Shown here: positions 42,481 through 54,616 of the stretch, in pieces | How positions within the stretch are numbered: position 1 is the stretch's first letter | Layout: each line of letters starts with the position of its first letter | Position numbers and translations under genes: made by a program | The notes under the pieces: generated by a model | Database searches by the model: none | What the model saw: only the letters and a program-made list of their open reading frames with translations | Told to the model about the DNA's origin: nothing | NCBI RefSeq assembly: GCF_009827435.1 | Contig: NZ_WTYM01000031.1 | Location: forward strand, 1 to 64,000 | Source: Croceibacterium salegens | Lineage (GTDB): Bacteria > Pseudomonadota > Alphaproteobacteria > Sphingomonadales > Sphingomonadaceae | Length of the DNA stretch: 64,000 nt | Reading direction: 5' to 3'

Positions 42481-42511
42481 GGGGCCGGCGGAGCGATCCG
42501 CCGGCCCCTTT
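42481..42511 (+). terminator. rho-independent terminator of rplK-rplA
   Basis: GGGGCCGGCGGA (42481-42492) and TCCGCCGGCCCC (42497-42508) pair perfectly over 12 bp with a GCGA tetraloop, followed by TTT. The lower loop sequence is shared with the terminator at 45041. Confidence 0.92.
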
Positions 42512-42562
42512 CGTTTGGCGCCCGGCGCTTTGGCGGGGCGATACGTCGACTCGATGCCAAAA

Positions 42563-42600
42563 GGGGGGGATTCACCCGATAGCCGCGGGGGGGGAAGGGG
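42563..42600 (+). repeat. poly-G runs (G7 and G8) in the arylsulfatase leader
   Basis: Seven G (42563-42569) and eight G (42587-42594, followed by AA and four more G) lie 46-77 bp before the arylsulfatase ATG at 42640. Runs of this length are prone to slippage and could alter promoter spacing or leader structure. Confidence 0.7.
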
Positions 42601-42639
42601 TCGACAGTCGGGGCCTAATCCGCGTGAGAGGAACTCCCC

Positions 42640-45012
42640 ATGGCACTCAAGGAATACAAGCCCAGTCAGGCATTCAATGGCGTGATCGGCAGGACCTTCG
42701 ACGTATCCGAACCGTCCTGGCCCTCTCCGAACCGGGCGAAGGAGGGGGTGCCGAACGTCCTTTTCATTGTCATCGACGACACCGGGTACGGACATCTCGG
42801 TTGTTACGGCAGTCCGATCAACACGCCCAACATCGATGCCCTGGCGGCCGATGGGCTGCGCTACACCAACATGCATACGACATCGCTCTGCTCGCCCTCG
42901 CGCTCGTGCTTTATCAACGGGCGCAATCACCATTCGAACGGCATGAATTGCATCACCGAAGGCGCAACCGGCTTCCCCGGCGGCAACGGAATGATACCGT
43001 TCGAAAACGGCTTCATATCCGAAATCCTCCAGCAGAACGGTTACAACACCTATGCGATCGGCAAGTGGCATCTGACGCCGGCCAACCAGGTGTCCGCCGC
43101 TGGTCCCTACGACCGCTGGCCGTTGGGCCGCGGCTTCGAGCGCTATTACGGCTGGCTGGGCGGCGACACGCACCAGTATTACCCTGAGCTGGTGCGCGAC
43201 AACACGCAGGTCGAGCCCGAATACGGTCCGGAGGACGGCTATCACGTCAACATCGACCTGGCTGAGAAGGCTAAGGCAATGATCGCCGACGCCAAGCAGG
43301 TCGCGCCGAACAAGCCCTTCTTCATGTACTTCTGCACCGGTGCCGCACATGCTCCGCACCATGTCCCCGCCGAATGGGCGGACAAGTACAAGGGCGTCTT
43401 CGATGACGGCTGGGACGCCTACCGCGAAAGGGTGTTCAAGAAGCAGAAGGAAATTGGTGTCATTCCCAAGAACACCAAGCTTTCGCGACACGACCCTGAC
43501 GTGCAGGACTGGGAGAAGCTCTCCGCCGATGAGCGCAAGCTCTACGCCCGCATGATGGAAGTCTTTGCCGGCTTCCTCGAGCACACCGACCATTATATCG
43601 GCGAGCTGCTCGCCTTCCTGAAGGACATCGGCGAGTATGAGAACACGCTGATCATGCTCGTTTCCGACAATGGCTCAAGCGCCGAGGGCGGCGCGACCGG
43701 TTCGGTCAACGAGAACAAGTTCTTCAACAACGTCCCCGACAGCCTCGAGCAGAACCTGGCGGCGATCGAAGACATTGGCGGGCCAAAGTACTTCAACCAC
43801 TTCCCCTGGGGCTGGACCCATGCCGGCAACACCCCCTATCGCCGCTGGAAGCGCGAGACATATCGTGGTGGCGTGTCCGATCCGTTCATCGTGACCTGGC
43901 CCAAGGGGATCAAGGCGAAGGGCGAGATCCGCACCCAATTCTGCCATGGTATCGACATGGTTCCGACAGTGCTCGACTGCCTGGAAATCGACCCGCCGGA
44001 AGCGATCCGCGGGATCACGCAATCACCGATCGAAGGTTTCAGCCTCAAGAGTACCTTCGACGACAAGGATGCGGAAGCTGTCCACCGGACCCAGTATTTC
44101 GAGATGTTTGGGCACCGTTCGATCTATCACGATGGCTGGCGCGCCGTTTGTCCGTGGCCGGGCGATTCCTTTACCGAAGCAGAGCACGAATTCGGCGAGA
44201 TGATCTCGAATGACATGCTCACCGAACTCGATGCCAAGGGCTGGGAACTCTTCGACCTCACCGAGGACCCGGCGGAGACTACCAATGTCGCAAAGGACAA
44301 TCCCGCCAAGCTGATCGAGATGATCGGTCTGTGGTACTCCGAAGCTGGGAAGTACAAGGTGTTCCCGATCGACAGCCGGACCACCATTCGCCTCGCCGAG
44401 GAACGACCGCAAATCGCAGCCGCGCGGGACAAATACGTCTACTATCCCGGAACCCAGACAGTGCCCTCATCGGTCGGTCCACGCCTGCTGAACGTGGCGC
44501 ATTCGGTCAGCGTGCATGTCACGATACCCAAGGGTGGGGCCGAGGGTGCGCTGTTCACGGTCGGCGGCAATGATGGGGGCTTCTGCCTCTACATCAAGGA
44601 CGGCAAGCTGACCTATGGCTACAATTATGTGGCCGACCAGCGGTTCACCATTCGATCCGACGACAAGGTGCCCGAGGGCGATCACGTTCTCAGTTTCGAA
44701 TTCGAGCCGACGGGCGAAGCCGATGTTGCGAAGGGCAAGGGAACGCCCGGCAATATTTCCCTGTTCTTCGACGGCGAAGCGGCCGGGGAAGGCGAATTGC
44801 CGGTGACCATCCCGATCCAGTTCGGACTTGCCGCCAGTTCCATCGTCGGTTGCGACAATGGTTCGCCGGTCATGCTGGAGGATGAATACAAGCCGCCGTT
44901 CACCTTCACCGGCCAGATCCACAAGGTGCTGGTCGATATCACCGGCGAGAGCCTTGAAGACAAGGAACACCTGATCGAGGCCTATCTCAAGGCCGCGATG
45001 GCGAGGCAGTAG
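42640..45012 (+). CDS. arylsulfatase, type I sulfatase, cytoplasmic form
   Basis: The 790-residue product lacks a signal peptide. Type I sulfatase features are [20 protein letters not shown] (Asp46-Asp47 metal ligands) and CSPSR at residues 84-88, whose Cys84 would become formylglycine. [31 protein letters not shown] and [16 protein letters not shown] follow. The sulfatase domain covers about 1-560. A C-terminal beta-rich region (about 600-790) completes the form usual for large bacterial arylsulfatases such as AtsA. It hydrolyses aryl sulfate esters to phenol and sulfate. A GAGAGGAA site precedes the ATG. A maturase gene is not in the window. Confidence 0.94.
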   Translation: MALKEYKPSQAFNGVIGRTFDVSEPSWPSPNRAKEGVPNVLFIVIDDTGYGHLGCYGSPINTPNIDALAADGLRYTNMHTTSLCSPSRSCFINGRNHHSNGMNCITEGATGFPGGNGMIPFENGFISEILQQNGYNTYAIGKWHLTPANQVSAAGPYDRWPLGRGFERYYGWLGGDTHQYYPELVRDNTQVEPEYGPEDGYHVNIDLAEKAKAMIADAKQVAPNKPFFMYFCTGAAHAPHHVPAEWADKYKGVFDDGWDAYRERVFKKQKEIGVIPKNTKLSRHDPDVQDWEKLSADERKLYARMMEVFAGFLEHTDHYIGELLAFLKDIGEYENTLIMLVSDNGSSAEGGATGSVNENKFFNNVPDSLEQNLAAIEDIGGPKYFNHFPWGWTHAGNTPYRRWKRETYRGGVSDPFIVTWPKGIKAKGEIRTQFCHGIDMVPTVLDCLEIDPPEAIRGITQSPIEGFSLKSTFDDKDAEAVHRTQYFEMFGHRSIYHDGWRAVCPWPGDSFTEAEHEFGEMISNDMLTELDAKGWELFDLTEDPAETTNVAKDNPAKLIEMIGLWYSEAGKYKVFPIDSRTTIRLAEERPQIAAARDKYVYYPGTQTVPSSVGPRLLNVAHSVSVHVTIPKGGAEGALFTVGGNDGGFCLYIKDGKLTYGYNYVADQRFTIRSDDKVPEGDHVLSFEFEPTGEADVAKGKGTPGNISLFFDGEAAGEGELPVTIPIQFGLAASSIVGCDNGSPVMLEDEYKPPFTFTGQIHKVLVDITGESLEDKEHLIEAYLKAAMARQ

Positions 45013-45015
45013 GAC

Positions 45016-45070
45016 TGTCCATCGCTTCGGATGGACACGGGGACCGGCGGAGCAATCCGCCGGTCCTTTT
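45016..45070 (+). terminator. two tandem hairpins ending in T run after arylsulfatase
   Basis: The first hairpin is TGTCCATC/GATGGACA (45016-45023 and 45030-45037). The second is GGACCGGCGGA/TCCGCCGGTCC (45041-45051 and 45056-45066) with a GCAA loop and a TTTT run. The second is a standard rho-independent terminator. Confidence 0.9.
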
Positions 45071-45079
45071 CCGTTTGTG

Positions 45080-47983
45080 CTACCCCTCGCGCCTGCCGAG
45101 TTGCCGCGAATAGACCCAGCCGATGCCGATCAGGCTGACGCCGAGCGCGAGGAAGCTGGCGATGCGCAGCAGCCCCTCGAGGCCAGCGGCGTCGACCAGG
45201 AACACCTTGCCGACCGCGAGCAGCATCAGCACCAGCGAACCGATGCGCCAGCTGCGCTGGCCGCTGCGCGATCCCCACCACAGGAAGGCGAGCGCCAGAA
45301 CTATGCCTAGCAGCGAGCGCAGCAGGTCCTCGCTCTGCCCGACAAAGCCGTCGGTCAGGACCGTCCCGGCGAACAGGTGGCGCAGTTCTGACAGCGCGAG
45401 CAGGGCGATGAGCAGCATCATCGCCCCGTCGCAAACCGGGCGCAGCGCGATGAACGCTTCGGGCAGGAGGCGGCGCGCGTCCCAGAGCGCGATCAGTGCC
45501 AGAGCATAGGCTAGCGCCAGCCAGTCGAACATCGGCGCCGGGCCGATGGCCTGGTGCGTGGTCAGCGGATTGCGCAGCAGCAGGGTGAACACCGTAAAGT
45601 GGGCGAGGAGGAGGGCGATGCCGAGCGCCTCTCCCGCCTTGGCGTGTGCCTTGCCGAACCGCGAAGCGGCAAGCGCGGCGGCTGCGAGCAGCAGGTCCCA
45701 CAGCGCACGCTCCGCCATGCCAAGTTCGCGGAACCGGGCGATGTCGTCGATCGCCAGCGCGTGCTTGAAGACGATGTGCAGGCCGATCGTCGCCGCGGCG
45801 AGCCCCGCTCCGGCAAGTACACGGCGCTGCATGTCACTCGCCTCGCGCAATGACCACCAGGCGAGCAGCGCTGCCGTCGCCACTGGGGCGATGTGGAGAA
45901 GCGCGTCGCGCACCGACAGCGTGGCGACTGTCAGCATTGGCGGGCCGGTGAGCGCCTCAATGCCGCGCGACAGCCACTGCCCGACCTCCGGCATAGCCCA
46001 GATGCCAGCTACCGCGCCCACCGTCCAGCCGGCAGCGCCACGTTCACGCCACGCCAGTGCCACCCCGATGGCTCCGAGCGCCGCAGTCCATGCCAGCCAG
46101 CCGCCGGGCATGACTTGTGCGACCAGTCCATAGGCGACGAGCGCGGCGAGCGCTTCGGCGGCACGGAGGTGGCGTTTGCGAACCTCGAACCAGGCCAGCC
46201 CGGCAAAAGGCGCCATCACCGCAGCCCAGCGCAGCAGCGCACGGGCTACGTCAGTCGCAGCGGTGCCGCCGCCGAGCCGCTCGATCTCGCGTTCGCTGAT
46301 TGGCAGGTCGGCCAGCAATGCAAGCAGTGCGACGATCGCGGCGACCCAGGCGAGCTCCGCCAGCGGGCGTGTGCGTCGGCGGGAGAACAGGACCAGCAAG
46401 CCACCGGCAACGATCGCAGCGGCGACAGGTGCGAACCATTCCGGGCTCAGCATCAGCAACGCCGCAAAGGCGAGCAGCGCGGTGCTGGCGAGCGGCATCG
46501 ACAGCAGCCGGTCCGTCGTCCCGTCGCGCCAGCAGCGCGCCGCGGCGAGTGCGGGGAAAAGGCCGAGGCCGGCGCAGGCGGCGGCCATGCCGGGCTCGCT
46601 GTCGTTGGCGTACCACGATCCGAACAGCCAGTAGACCGCCGCAGCCAGGGCCGGGGCGGCGAGCGAGACCTGCCACAGGTCGAGCTGGCGCGCGCGGCCA
46701 AGCCACAGCGCGGCGAGCGGCACGGCAAGGAAGATCGCGGCATACCCGGCGCAGACCGCGGCGAACGGTCCGGCAGGGGGAATGTCCCAGCCGAACAGCA
46801 GCCACACGCCGAGCGCGGCGGCGACCCCGCTCCCTTCGCGCACACGCGGATCGCGCCAGCCGAGGAACGCCAGCGCAGCTCCCAGCAACAGGTAGAGGCC
46901 CCAGGTCAGCGGGGCGTTGCCGCCCTGCTCGACCAGCGCCGCCATCTGCAGGGTGCCGAGCACCGCAGCGGCGAGGCGGGTTACCCGGTGGTTGGGATCG
47001 CCGGCGATAGCCAGCGGCAGCACGACGCCGACCGCCGCTATGTAGAGCCCGAGCGAGCCAAAATCGCCGTTCCCAGCGACGCCGCCGAGCAGCATCAGCC
47101 CGCCCCAGACGAAGGCCGCGGCGAGCGCGAGGTAGCCGAGCCACGGGCGGCCCTGCCTGCCGCCGGTCCAGGTCAGCCCACCGGTTACCAGCGCGAGGTA
47201 AAGCGTGAGCACAGGCACATTGGCCTCGTCGCTCGCCACGAGCGCAGGTGCGGCGAACCCGCCGACCAGCCCGAGCACCGCGCAGGGCAGGCCGAAGCGG
47301 TAGGACAGTGCAATCGCCGCAGCGGTGATCGCAGCGAGTCCGCCGAAGGCCACCGCCGGGCCGATCAGGCCGTAGCGCGTGCCGGCGAGGTAGAAGGCGG
47401 CGTAGAGGGTCGCGAGCCCGGCCCCGGCGAGCGCCTGTCGCACCCGCGGGTCGGCAATGCGGTGTTCCTGGCGGTAGGCCAGCTCGGCGGCAGCGAGCAG
47501 CAATACGCCGAAAGCGAAACTGAAGGCGACGCGGACGGGCGGCGTGAGCAGCCCGGCCTCGATCGAGTATTTGACCAGGAAGATACCGGCGAGCGCAAGC
47601 GCGATCCCTCCGCCCCAGATTGGCAGGCGGCGTCCAAACACGTCCTCGAAGTCGAACGTCAGGCGGCGTTCGGCAAGGCGGTCGAGCAGGCTCGGCCGGG
47701 GTTCGAATGCAGGCTCCGGTTCAACCGGGGATTCGGCGGTCGTGGGCTCCGGTTCGGGCGGCGGCGTGGGAGCGGGCGTGGAGGTCGTGACCGTGCGCGC
47801 CACCTTGGGCACGGAGGGTGCCGGTACGGTAGCGGGCGAGGGTTCGGCCAACGGTGCGACACCGCGCCATTCGAGGTCGCCCAGTTGCCGCTCGAACTCG
47901 TCGATCCGCCGCTCAAGACCCTTGAACGAGGACCACAGCTGCCAGACGATGACCGCCAGGCCGAGGAATAACAGGAACTCCAT
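45080..47983 (-). CDS. DUF2339 large polytopic membrane protein
   Basis: The 967-residue product has one N-terminal helix (EFLLFLGLAVIVWQLWSSF). A coiled and proline/glutamate-rich soluble region follows (about 20-110, including PTPPPEPEPT). Some 24 or more hydrophobic segments then run from residue 125 to the end. VFGRRLPIWGGGIALALAGIFLVKYSIEAG is the characteristic DUF2339 entry motif. DUF2339 proteins are widespread but uncharacterised. It is a single gene, convergent with the arylsulfatase and divergent from ligA. Confidence 0.9.
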   Translation of the reverse strand: MEFLLFLGLAVIVWQLWSSFKGLERRIDEFERQLGDLEWRGVAPLAEPSPATVPAPSVPKVARTVTTSTPAPTPPPEPEPTTAESPVEPEPAFEPRPSLLDRLAERRLTFDFEDVFGRRLPIWGGGIALALAGIFLVKYSIEAGLLTPPVRVAFSFAFGVLLLAAAELAYRQEHRIADPRVRQALAGAGLATLYAAFYLAGTRYGLIGPAVAFGGLAAITAAAIALSYRFGLPCAVLGLVGGFAAPALVASDEANVPVLTLYLALVTGGLTWTGGRQGRPWLGYLALAAAFVWGGLMLLGGVAGNGDFGSLGLYIAAVGVVLPLAIAGDPNHRVTRLAAAVLGTLQMAALVEQGGNAPLTWGLYLLLGAALAFLGWRDPRVREGSGVAAALGVWLLFGWDIPPAGPFAAVCAGYAAIFLAVPLAALWLGRARQLDLWQVSLAAPALAAAVYWLFGSWYANDSEPGMAAACAGLGLFPALAAARCWRDGTTDRLLSMPLASTALLAFAALLMLSPEWFAPVAAAIVAGGLLVLFSRRRTRPLAELAWVAAIVALLALLADLPISEREIERLGGGTAATDVARALLRWAAVMAPFAGLAWFEVRKRHLRAAEALAALVAYGLVAQVMPGGWLAWTAALGAIGVALAWRERGAAGWTVGAVAGIWAMPEVGQWLSRGIEALTGPPMLTVATLSVRDALLHIAPVATAALLAWWSLREASDMQRRVLAGAGLAAATIGLHIVFKHALAIDDIARFRELGMAERALWDLLLAAAALAASRFGKAHAKAGEALGIALLLAHFTVFTLLLRNPLTTHQAIGPAPMFDWLALAYALALIALWDARRLLPEAFIALRPVCDGAMMLLIALLALSELRHLFAGTVLTDGFVGQSEDLLRSLLGIVLALAFLWWGSRSGQRSWRIGSLVLMLLAVGKVFLVDAAGLEGLLRIASFLALGVSLIGIGWVYSRQLGRREG

Positions 47984-48011
47984 CGTGACCCCCTCCCGGC
48001 GCGGATGCTAG

Positions 48012-50349
<2,338 letters not shown>

Positions 50350-50353
<4 letters not shown>

Positions 50354-51111
50354 ATCCCGCCCGGCGTCCAGTCGAAGCCGCGCTCGCCGAGTCCCTCGCA
50401 CAGCGTATCGACGCAGGAATCGAGCGCATCGCGGTCGGTCGAGCGGATGACAAAGTTGGCCCCGGTCTTGCCCTCGCGGAAGAACGGGTAGCTGCCGATC
50501 TGGCACCCCTCGTGCGCCTTCTCGACTTCACTTAGCAGGTCGGCGACCTGGCTCTCCTGGATCCACCCGCCGACCGTCTCGCTGAGCAGCGGGGCACCGC
50601 CTTCCAGCGTGCCGGTCAGGGCATCGAGCATCTGAGCGGCGATCGCCGGGACGCCCGCCATCATGTGGATGTTGCCGATGCGGATGCCCGGTGCGCCGGA
50701 CATGCGGTTCTCGATCAGGTCGGCGCCTTCCGGCACGCGGGCCATCCTGAGGCGCGCTTCGTTCATCCCGCCCTTGGTGACGTAGTAGGCCTCGAGGATC
50801 TCCCGGGCGCGCGGATCGATGACCACGGGCACGCCAAGGGCATGGGCGACGCCATCGACCGAGATGTCGTCGTGCGTCGGGCCGATCCCGCCGGTGGTGA
50901 AGAGGTAATCGTAGCTCGTCCGGAGCGCGTTGACCGCCTCGGCGATGCGCTCGATCACGTCCGGGACGACGCGAACTTCGGACAGGCGGATGCCCTGGAC
51001 CTGCAGCCAGCTTGCCACCTGGGCAATGTTCTTGTCGTGCGTGCGGCCGGACAGGATCTCGTCGCCGATCACGATCAGCGCGGCGGTCCAGATCCGCCCG
51101 GCCCCGGCCAT
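50350..51111 (-). CDS. CinA-like molybdopterin-binding domain protein
   Basis: ATG 51111 shares a base with the upstream TGA; GTG 51114 is an alternative. The 253-residue product is the N-terminal MoCF-type domain of CinA: TAALIVIGDEILSGRTHDKN, LFTTGGIGPTHDDISVDGVA, GNIHMMAGVPAIAAQML. The C-terminal nicotinamide-nucleotide amidase domain of full CinA is missing. Stand-alone forms have no settled role. Here it is inserted between a monooxygenase and an NTF2-like protein, which may point to nucleotide cofactor repair, but that is a guess. Confidence 0.87.
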
Positions 51112-52586
51112 CACGCCGCCTCGGTCTTGGCCGGCAGTCGCTCGAACTTCAGCACCCCGTCATCGACCGGACGCTTCCTGAAGTCCTTGCAGTCCTCGAG
51201 GTAGTCCTGGTTGAGCCGCCACGGCAAAGTCGGCGCGCTCTTGGGGATGAGGTGCTTGGCCCGCTGCAGGTAGCCTGAGGAGAACGGAAACGGCTCGATT
51301 TCCTCCATCCCGTGGTCTTCGGGCAGGCGTGGAACGGCGATGACGGCGCGCTTGTCGTGCATGCGGTTGAGCACGCGGCAGATGTAGTCGGAGTTGTTGT
51401 CGGCCCGCAGCGTCCAGCTGGCGTTGAGGTAGCCGAACACGATGGCGAGGTTGGGCACGTTCGAGAACATGCAGCCCCGGTAAAACCAGCGATCGGGCCA
51501 GATCAGCGTCTCGCCGTCGAGGCTGACGTCGACCTTGCCGCCGAGCGCGAGCCGCAGGCCGGTGGCGGTGATGACGATGTCGGCTTCGAGAAGTTCGCCC
51601 GACTTGAGACGGATACCGCCGGCTTCGAAGCTCTCGATGTGGCCGGTCTTGATCGAGGCGGTGCCGGCCTTGAGCGCGGCGAACAGGTCGCTGTCGGGCA
51701 CCAGGCACAGGCGCTGGTCCCACGGCGGGTAGGGCGGCTGGAAATCGTCGAGCGGGTAATCCTCGCCGAGCTCCTGCTTGAGCATCCCGGTGAGGAAGTT
51801 GGCGACCTTGTCCGGCTCGTTACGGGCGCGCTTGAACAGGTAGTCGCGCAGGCGAATGTTCTTCTGCCGGGTGATCCGGTAGGCGAGCCATTCGGGCAGG
51901 TACTTGCGCAGGTTGTTGGCGATCTTGTCGCGGCTTGGCCCGGCGGCCATCCACGTCGGCGTGCGCTGGAGCATGGTGACGTGGGCGGCCTTGTCGGTCA
52001 TCGCCGGAACGATCGTCACCGCGGTCGCGCCCGATCCGATCACCACGATCTTCTTGCCCGCGTAATCGAGCCCCTCGGGCCAGAATTGCGGGTGGATCAC
52101 CTGTCCGCCGAACTTGTCGATGCCCGGCAACTGCGCATCGTGCGGGTCGTCGTAATCGTAATAGCCCGAGGCAAGGTAGAGGAAGCGGGAAGTGACGTGC
52201 TGCCAGCCGCGCGGGTCCTCGACCGTAAGGTGCCACATCGCCTCGTCCGAATGCCAGTCGGCGGAGACGACCTTCGAATCGTAACGGATGTGATCCGCAA
52301 TTCCGCGTTCGTGGACGATGCGGTCGAGGTATTCGCGGATCGCCGGGGCGTCGGCGATGGCCTTTTCATGGACCCACGGCTCGAACTTGAAGCCGAGGGT
52401 GTGCATGTCGCTGTCGCTGCGGATGCCGGGGTAGCGGAACAGGTCCCATGTGCCGCCGATGTTGCTGCGCCGCTCGAACATGGCGAAGCTTCGTTCGGGG
52501 CACATCAACTTCATGTGGGCGGCCATCGAGATGCCGGAAATGCCGGCGCCCACGATGGCGACATCGATATCGGGTTGGGGGTTCAT
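51111..52586 (-). CDS. flavin-containing Baeyer-Villiger-type monooxygenase
   Basis: ATG 52586 (MNPQPDIDVAIVGAG) follows a GAGGA site; a longer frame to 52640 lacks one. The 491-residue product has an FAD-binding GAGISG near residue 13, NIGGTWDLFRYPGIRSDSDM, and an NADPH-binding GSGATA. The fingerprint FGGQVIHPQFWP fits the FxGxxxHxxxW(P/D) signature of type I BVMOs. It should oxygenate a ketone or aldehyde, or hydroxylate, using O2 and NADPH. The substrate is unknown. It is in the metF-folD operon, 70 bp after folD, and is coupled to the CinA-like gene. Confidence 0.9.
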   Translation of the reverse strand: MNPQPDIDVAIVGAGISGISMAAHMKLMCPERSFAMFERRSNIGGTWDLFRYPGIRSDSDMHTLGFKFEPWVHEKAIADAPAIREYLDRIVHERGIADHIRYDSKVVSADWHSDEAMWHLTVEDPRGWQHVTSRFLYLASGYYDYDDPHDAQLPGIDKFGGQVIHPQFWPEGLDYAGKKIVVIGSGATAVTIVPAMTDKAAHVTMLQRTPTWMAAGPSRDKIANNLRKYLPEWLAYRITRQKNIRLRDYLFKRARNEPDKVANFLTGMLKQELGEDYPLDDFQPPYPPWDQRLCLVPDSDLFAALKAGTASIKTGHIESFEAGGIRLKSGELLEADIVITATGLRLALGGKVDVSLDGETLIWPDRWFYRGCMFSNVPNLAIVFGYLNASWTLRADNNSDYICRVLNRMHDKRAVIAVPRLPEDHGMEEIEPFPFSSGYLQRAKHLIPKSAPTLPWRLNQDYLEDCKDFRKRPVDDGVLKFERLPAKTEAA

Positions 52587-52656
52587 CCGTTCCTCTTCCG
52601 GTTCGGATTTGAAACTAACCCTTTCGCGGGCGATTGCCACCCCCCGGCAGCGTGGA

Positions 52657-53604
52657 TCAGCCGTTTCCGTTGCCGTTCGCGGTGGTGAACATCGAGCGGT
52701 CGGGCAGGTCGTCCCAGTCGATGGCGAAGCCGTCGGCGCTCTTGCCTTCGACCTGGTCGCGCGCGGCCTGGACGGTGTTGGCCATCAGGCAGGAGATGGT
52801 CATCGGCCCGACGCCGCCGGGCACCGGAGTGACCGCGCGGGCGTGCTGCACCTCGTCGAACTTGACGTCGCCGACCAGCTTGGTCTTGCCGTCCTCGGTC
52901 TTGCGGCGGGTGATGCCGACATCGATGATGACCGCGCCGGGCTTGACCCAGTAGCCCCTGACCAGCTCCGGCGCGCCGGCGGCGGCGATGATCACGTCGG
53001 CCTGGCGGCAGATATCGGGCAGGTCCTTGGTTTCGATGTGCGTCACGGTCACCGTCGCCTCGCGCTCGAGCATGAGCATGGCGATCGGCTTGCCGACGAT
53101 GTTGGACTTGCCGATCACCACCACGTCGAGCCCGGTGAGGTCGTCGAACACGGTGTCGAGCAGCTTCATCACGCCGAAGGGGGTGCACGGGATGATCCCG
53201 CCGGTCCCGGTCGACAGGCGTCCGACGTTGACCGGGTGGAACCCGTCGACGTCCTTGGAGGGCGCGATGGCGCGCAGCACCAGCCCGGTGTCGATGTGCG
53301 CGGGCAGCGGGACCTGCACGAGGATGCCGTTGACCGCGTTGTCGGCGTTGAGCCTGGCGATCAGCGCCAGCAGCTCCTCCTGCGAGGTCTCGGCCGGCAG
53401 CCGGTGCTCGAAGCTGGTGATGCCGAGTTCCTGCGACTTCTTGATCTTGCGGCCGACGTAGACTTCGCTCGCCGGGTCGCTGCCGACCAGCACCACCGCG
53501 AGGCCCGGGCGCGGCAGGCCTGCCGCAACCATAGCGTCGATCTGCGCCTTGGTTTCTCCGTCGAGCGTTTTCGCGACGGCTTTGCCGTCGATAATGTCAG
53601 CCAT
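52657..53604 (-). CDS. folD: methylene-tetrahydrofolate dehydrogenase/cyclohydrolase
   Basis: The 315-residue product is a standard FolD: AVVLVGSDPASEVYVGRKIKKS, QVPLPAHIDTGLVLRAIAPSKDVDGFHP, and VVIGKSNIVGKPIAMLMLE with the NADP-binding loop. AVTPVPGGVGPMTISCLMANT is the last conserved block. The lysine of YVGRKIKKS is in the expected catalytic region. It interconverts methylene-, methenyl- and formyl-THF. It lies 4 bp after the MetF-like gene. In this cluster it would route the one-carbon unit released by aromatic O-demethylation. Confidence 0.95.
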   Translation of the reverse strand: MADIIDGKAVAKTLDGETKAQIDAMVAAGLPRPGLAVVLVGSDPASEVYVGRKIKKSQELGITSFEHRLPAETSQEELLALIARLNADNAVNGILVQVPLPAHIDTGLVLRAIAPSKDVDGFHPVNVGRLSTGTGGIIPCTPFGVMKLLDTVFDDLTGLDVVVIGKSNIVGKPIAMLMLEREATVTVTHIETKDLPDICRQADVIIAAAGAPELVRGYWVKPGAVIIDVGITRRKTEDGKTKLVGDVKFDEVQHARAVTPVPGGVGPMTISCLMANTVQAARDQVEGKSADGFAIDWDDLPDRSMFTTANGNGNG

Positions 53605-53608
53605 CGGA

Positions 53609-54478
53609 TCAGTGCTTCGCTTCGTAGTCGTTGATCCATTCCGCCGAAGCCTTGAGCGCCCCGAACGGATAGAGGTGCAGGCGCACGCGGCCGAGCTCGG
53701 GGGTCAGGCCCTTTTCGAGGCTGGCGACCAGCTTGTCCGGGCCCGCGCTGCCGATGAGGTTGGTCAGCGACACGCCGTACTTCTTCATCACCGAGGCCGA
53801 GGCGCCGACGCCGCAGCGCTTGGCGAAGCCGAGCAGGCGCTTGATGCCCGCCGGGCCGGGGATGCCGAGGCGCACCGGCACGTCGATCCCGCGCCCGCGC
53901 ATTTCCTTGATCCATTCGACGATGGCGTCGTCGTCGAAGGCGAACTGGGTAACGACCAGCGGGACCATGCCGTGGGCACGGACTGCGGCGAGCTTCTTTT
54001 CCATCCACACCCACAGGTCGGACTTGGAGACGTTGGGGTGGCCTTCGGGATGGCCGCCGACGCCGACGATCTCGATGCCGTACTTCTCGAGCACGCCGCT
54101 CTCGATGATCTGCAGCGAATCCGAGAATGGGCCTTCGGGCTCCGGCGGATCGCCGGCGATGATGAAGACGCGCTTCACGCCGGCCTTGCTGCTGATGTCG
54201 CTGACGTACTTGTCGAGTTCCTCGAGCGAGGTCAGGCGGCGCGCCGAGAGGTGGACGATGGGTTCGAAGCCGAGCTCGCGGACAAGCACTGCCGCTTCGA
54301 CCCGCTGCTCCATTTCCTCGCCGGGGAGGAAGGTCACCGCGATCTGCGTCTTGGGACGAATCAGCGGCGCCGCTTCACGCAGGCCTTCGATTTCCTTGGC
54401 GGTCATTTCCAGCGAATAGCCGTCGACCATGTTGTCGCGCGGCTTCTCCCAATTGGGGTGGATCGCGGCGTATGACAT
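53609..54478 (-). CDS. metF: methylenetetrahydrofolate reductase
   Basis: The 289-residue product has MetF-type features: an early aspartate/glutamate region (YSLEMTAKEIEGLREA), TQIAVTFLPGEEMEQRVEAAVLV, FEPIVHLSARRLTS, KRVFIIAGDPPEPEGPFSDSL and VVTQFAFDDDAIVEWIKEM. It reversibly interconverts 5-methyl- and 5,10-methylene-THF using FAD. In the LigM pathway it would oxidise methyl-THF produced by demethylation. Whether this copy is the biosynthetic enzyme or the demethylation partner cannot be told, but its operon points to the latter. Confidence 0.9.
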   Translation of the reverse strand: MSYAAIHPNWEKPRDNMVDGYSLEMTAKEIEGLREAAPLIRPKTQIAVTFLPGEEMEQRVEAAVLVRELGFEPIVHLSARRLTSLEELDKYVSDISSKAGVKRVFIIAGDPPEPEGPFSDSLQIIESGVLEKYGIEIVGVGGHPEGHPNVSKSDLWVWMEKKLAAVRAHGMVPLVVTQFAFDDDAIVEWIKEMRGRGIDVPVRLGIPGPAGIKRLLGFAKRCGVGASASVMKKYGVSLTNLIGSAGPDKLVASLEKGLTPELGRVRLHLYPFGALKASAEWINDYEAKH

Positions 54479-54556
54479 CAGGCTTTCTCCTCTCTTGCGC
54501 GCGACTCCCTAGGGCCGCACGACACTTGCGAAAAGCCCCTAGCGCAATCGCATTTC

Positions 54557-54587
54557 TTCGTATAGACGAAAATTTCACACCTGCGAA
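54557..54587 (-). promoter_or_regulatory. candidate metF promoter with IclR-type palindrome
   Basis: TTCGTATAGACGAA (54557-54570) has five-base arms around ATAG. On the minus strand TTCGCA (54582-54587) is 17 bp from TATACG, a possible -35/-10 pair for metF, with the palindrome on the -10 element. A similar 14-mer lies in front of the iclR gene at 63296. Confidence 0.45.
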
Positions 54588-54616
54588 TTCCTAGGGAGAG
54601 AGGCGAGCAAATCGCC

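Noticed and set aside
45893-47971. 692-codon plus-strand frame opposite the DUF2339 gene
   Set aside because: The product is Arg/Gly/Gln-rich and lacks hydrophobic or domain structure, while the minus strand encodes a normal polytopic protein.
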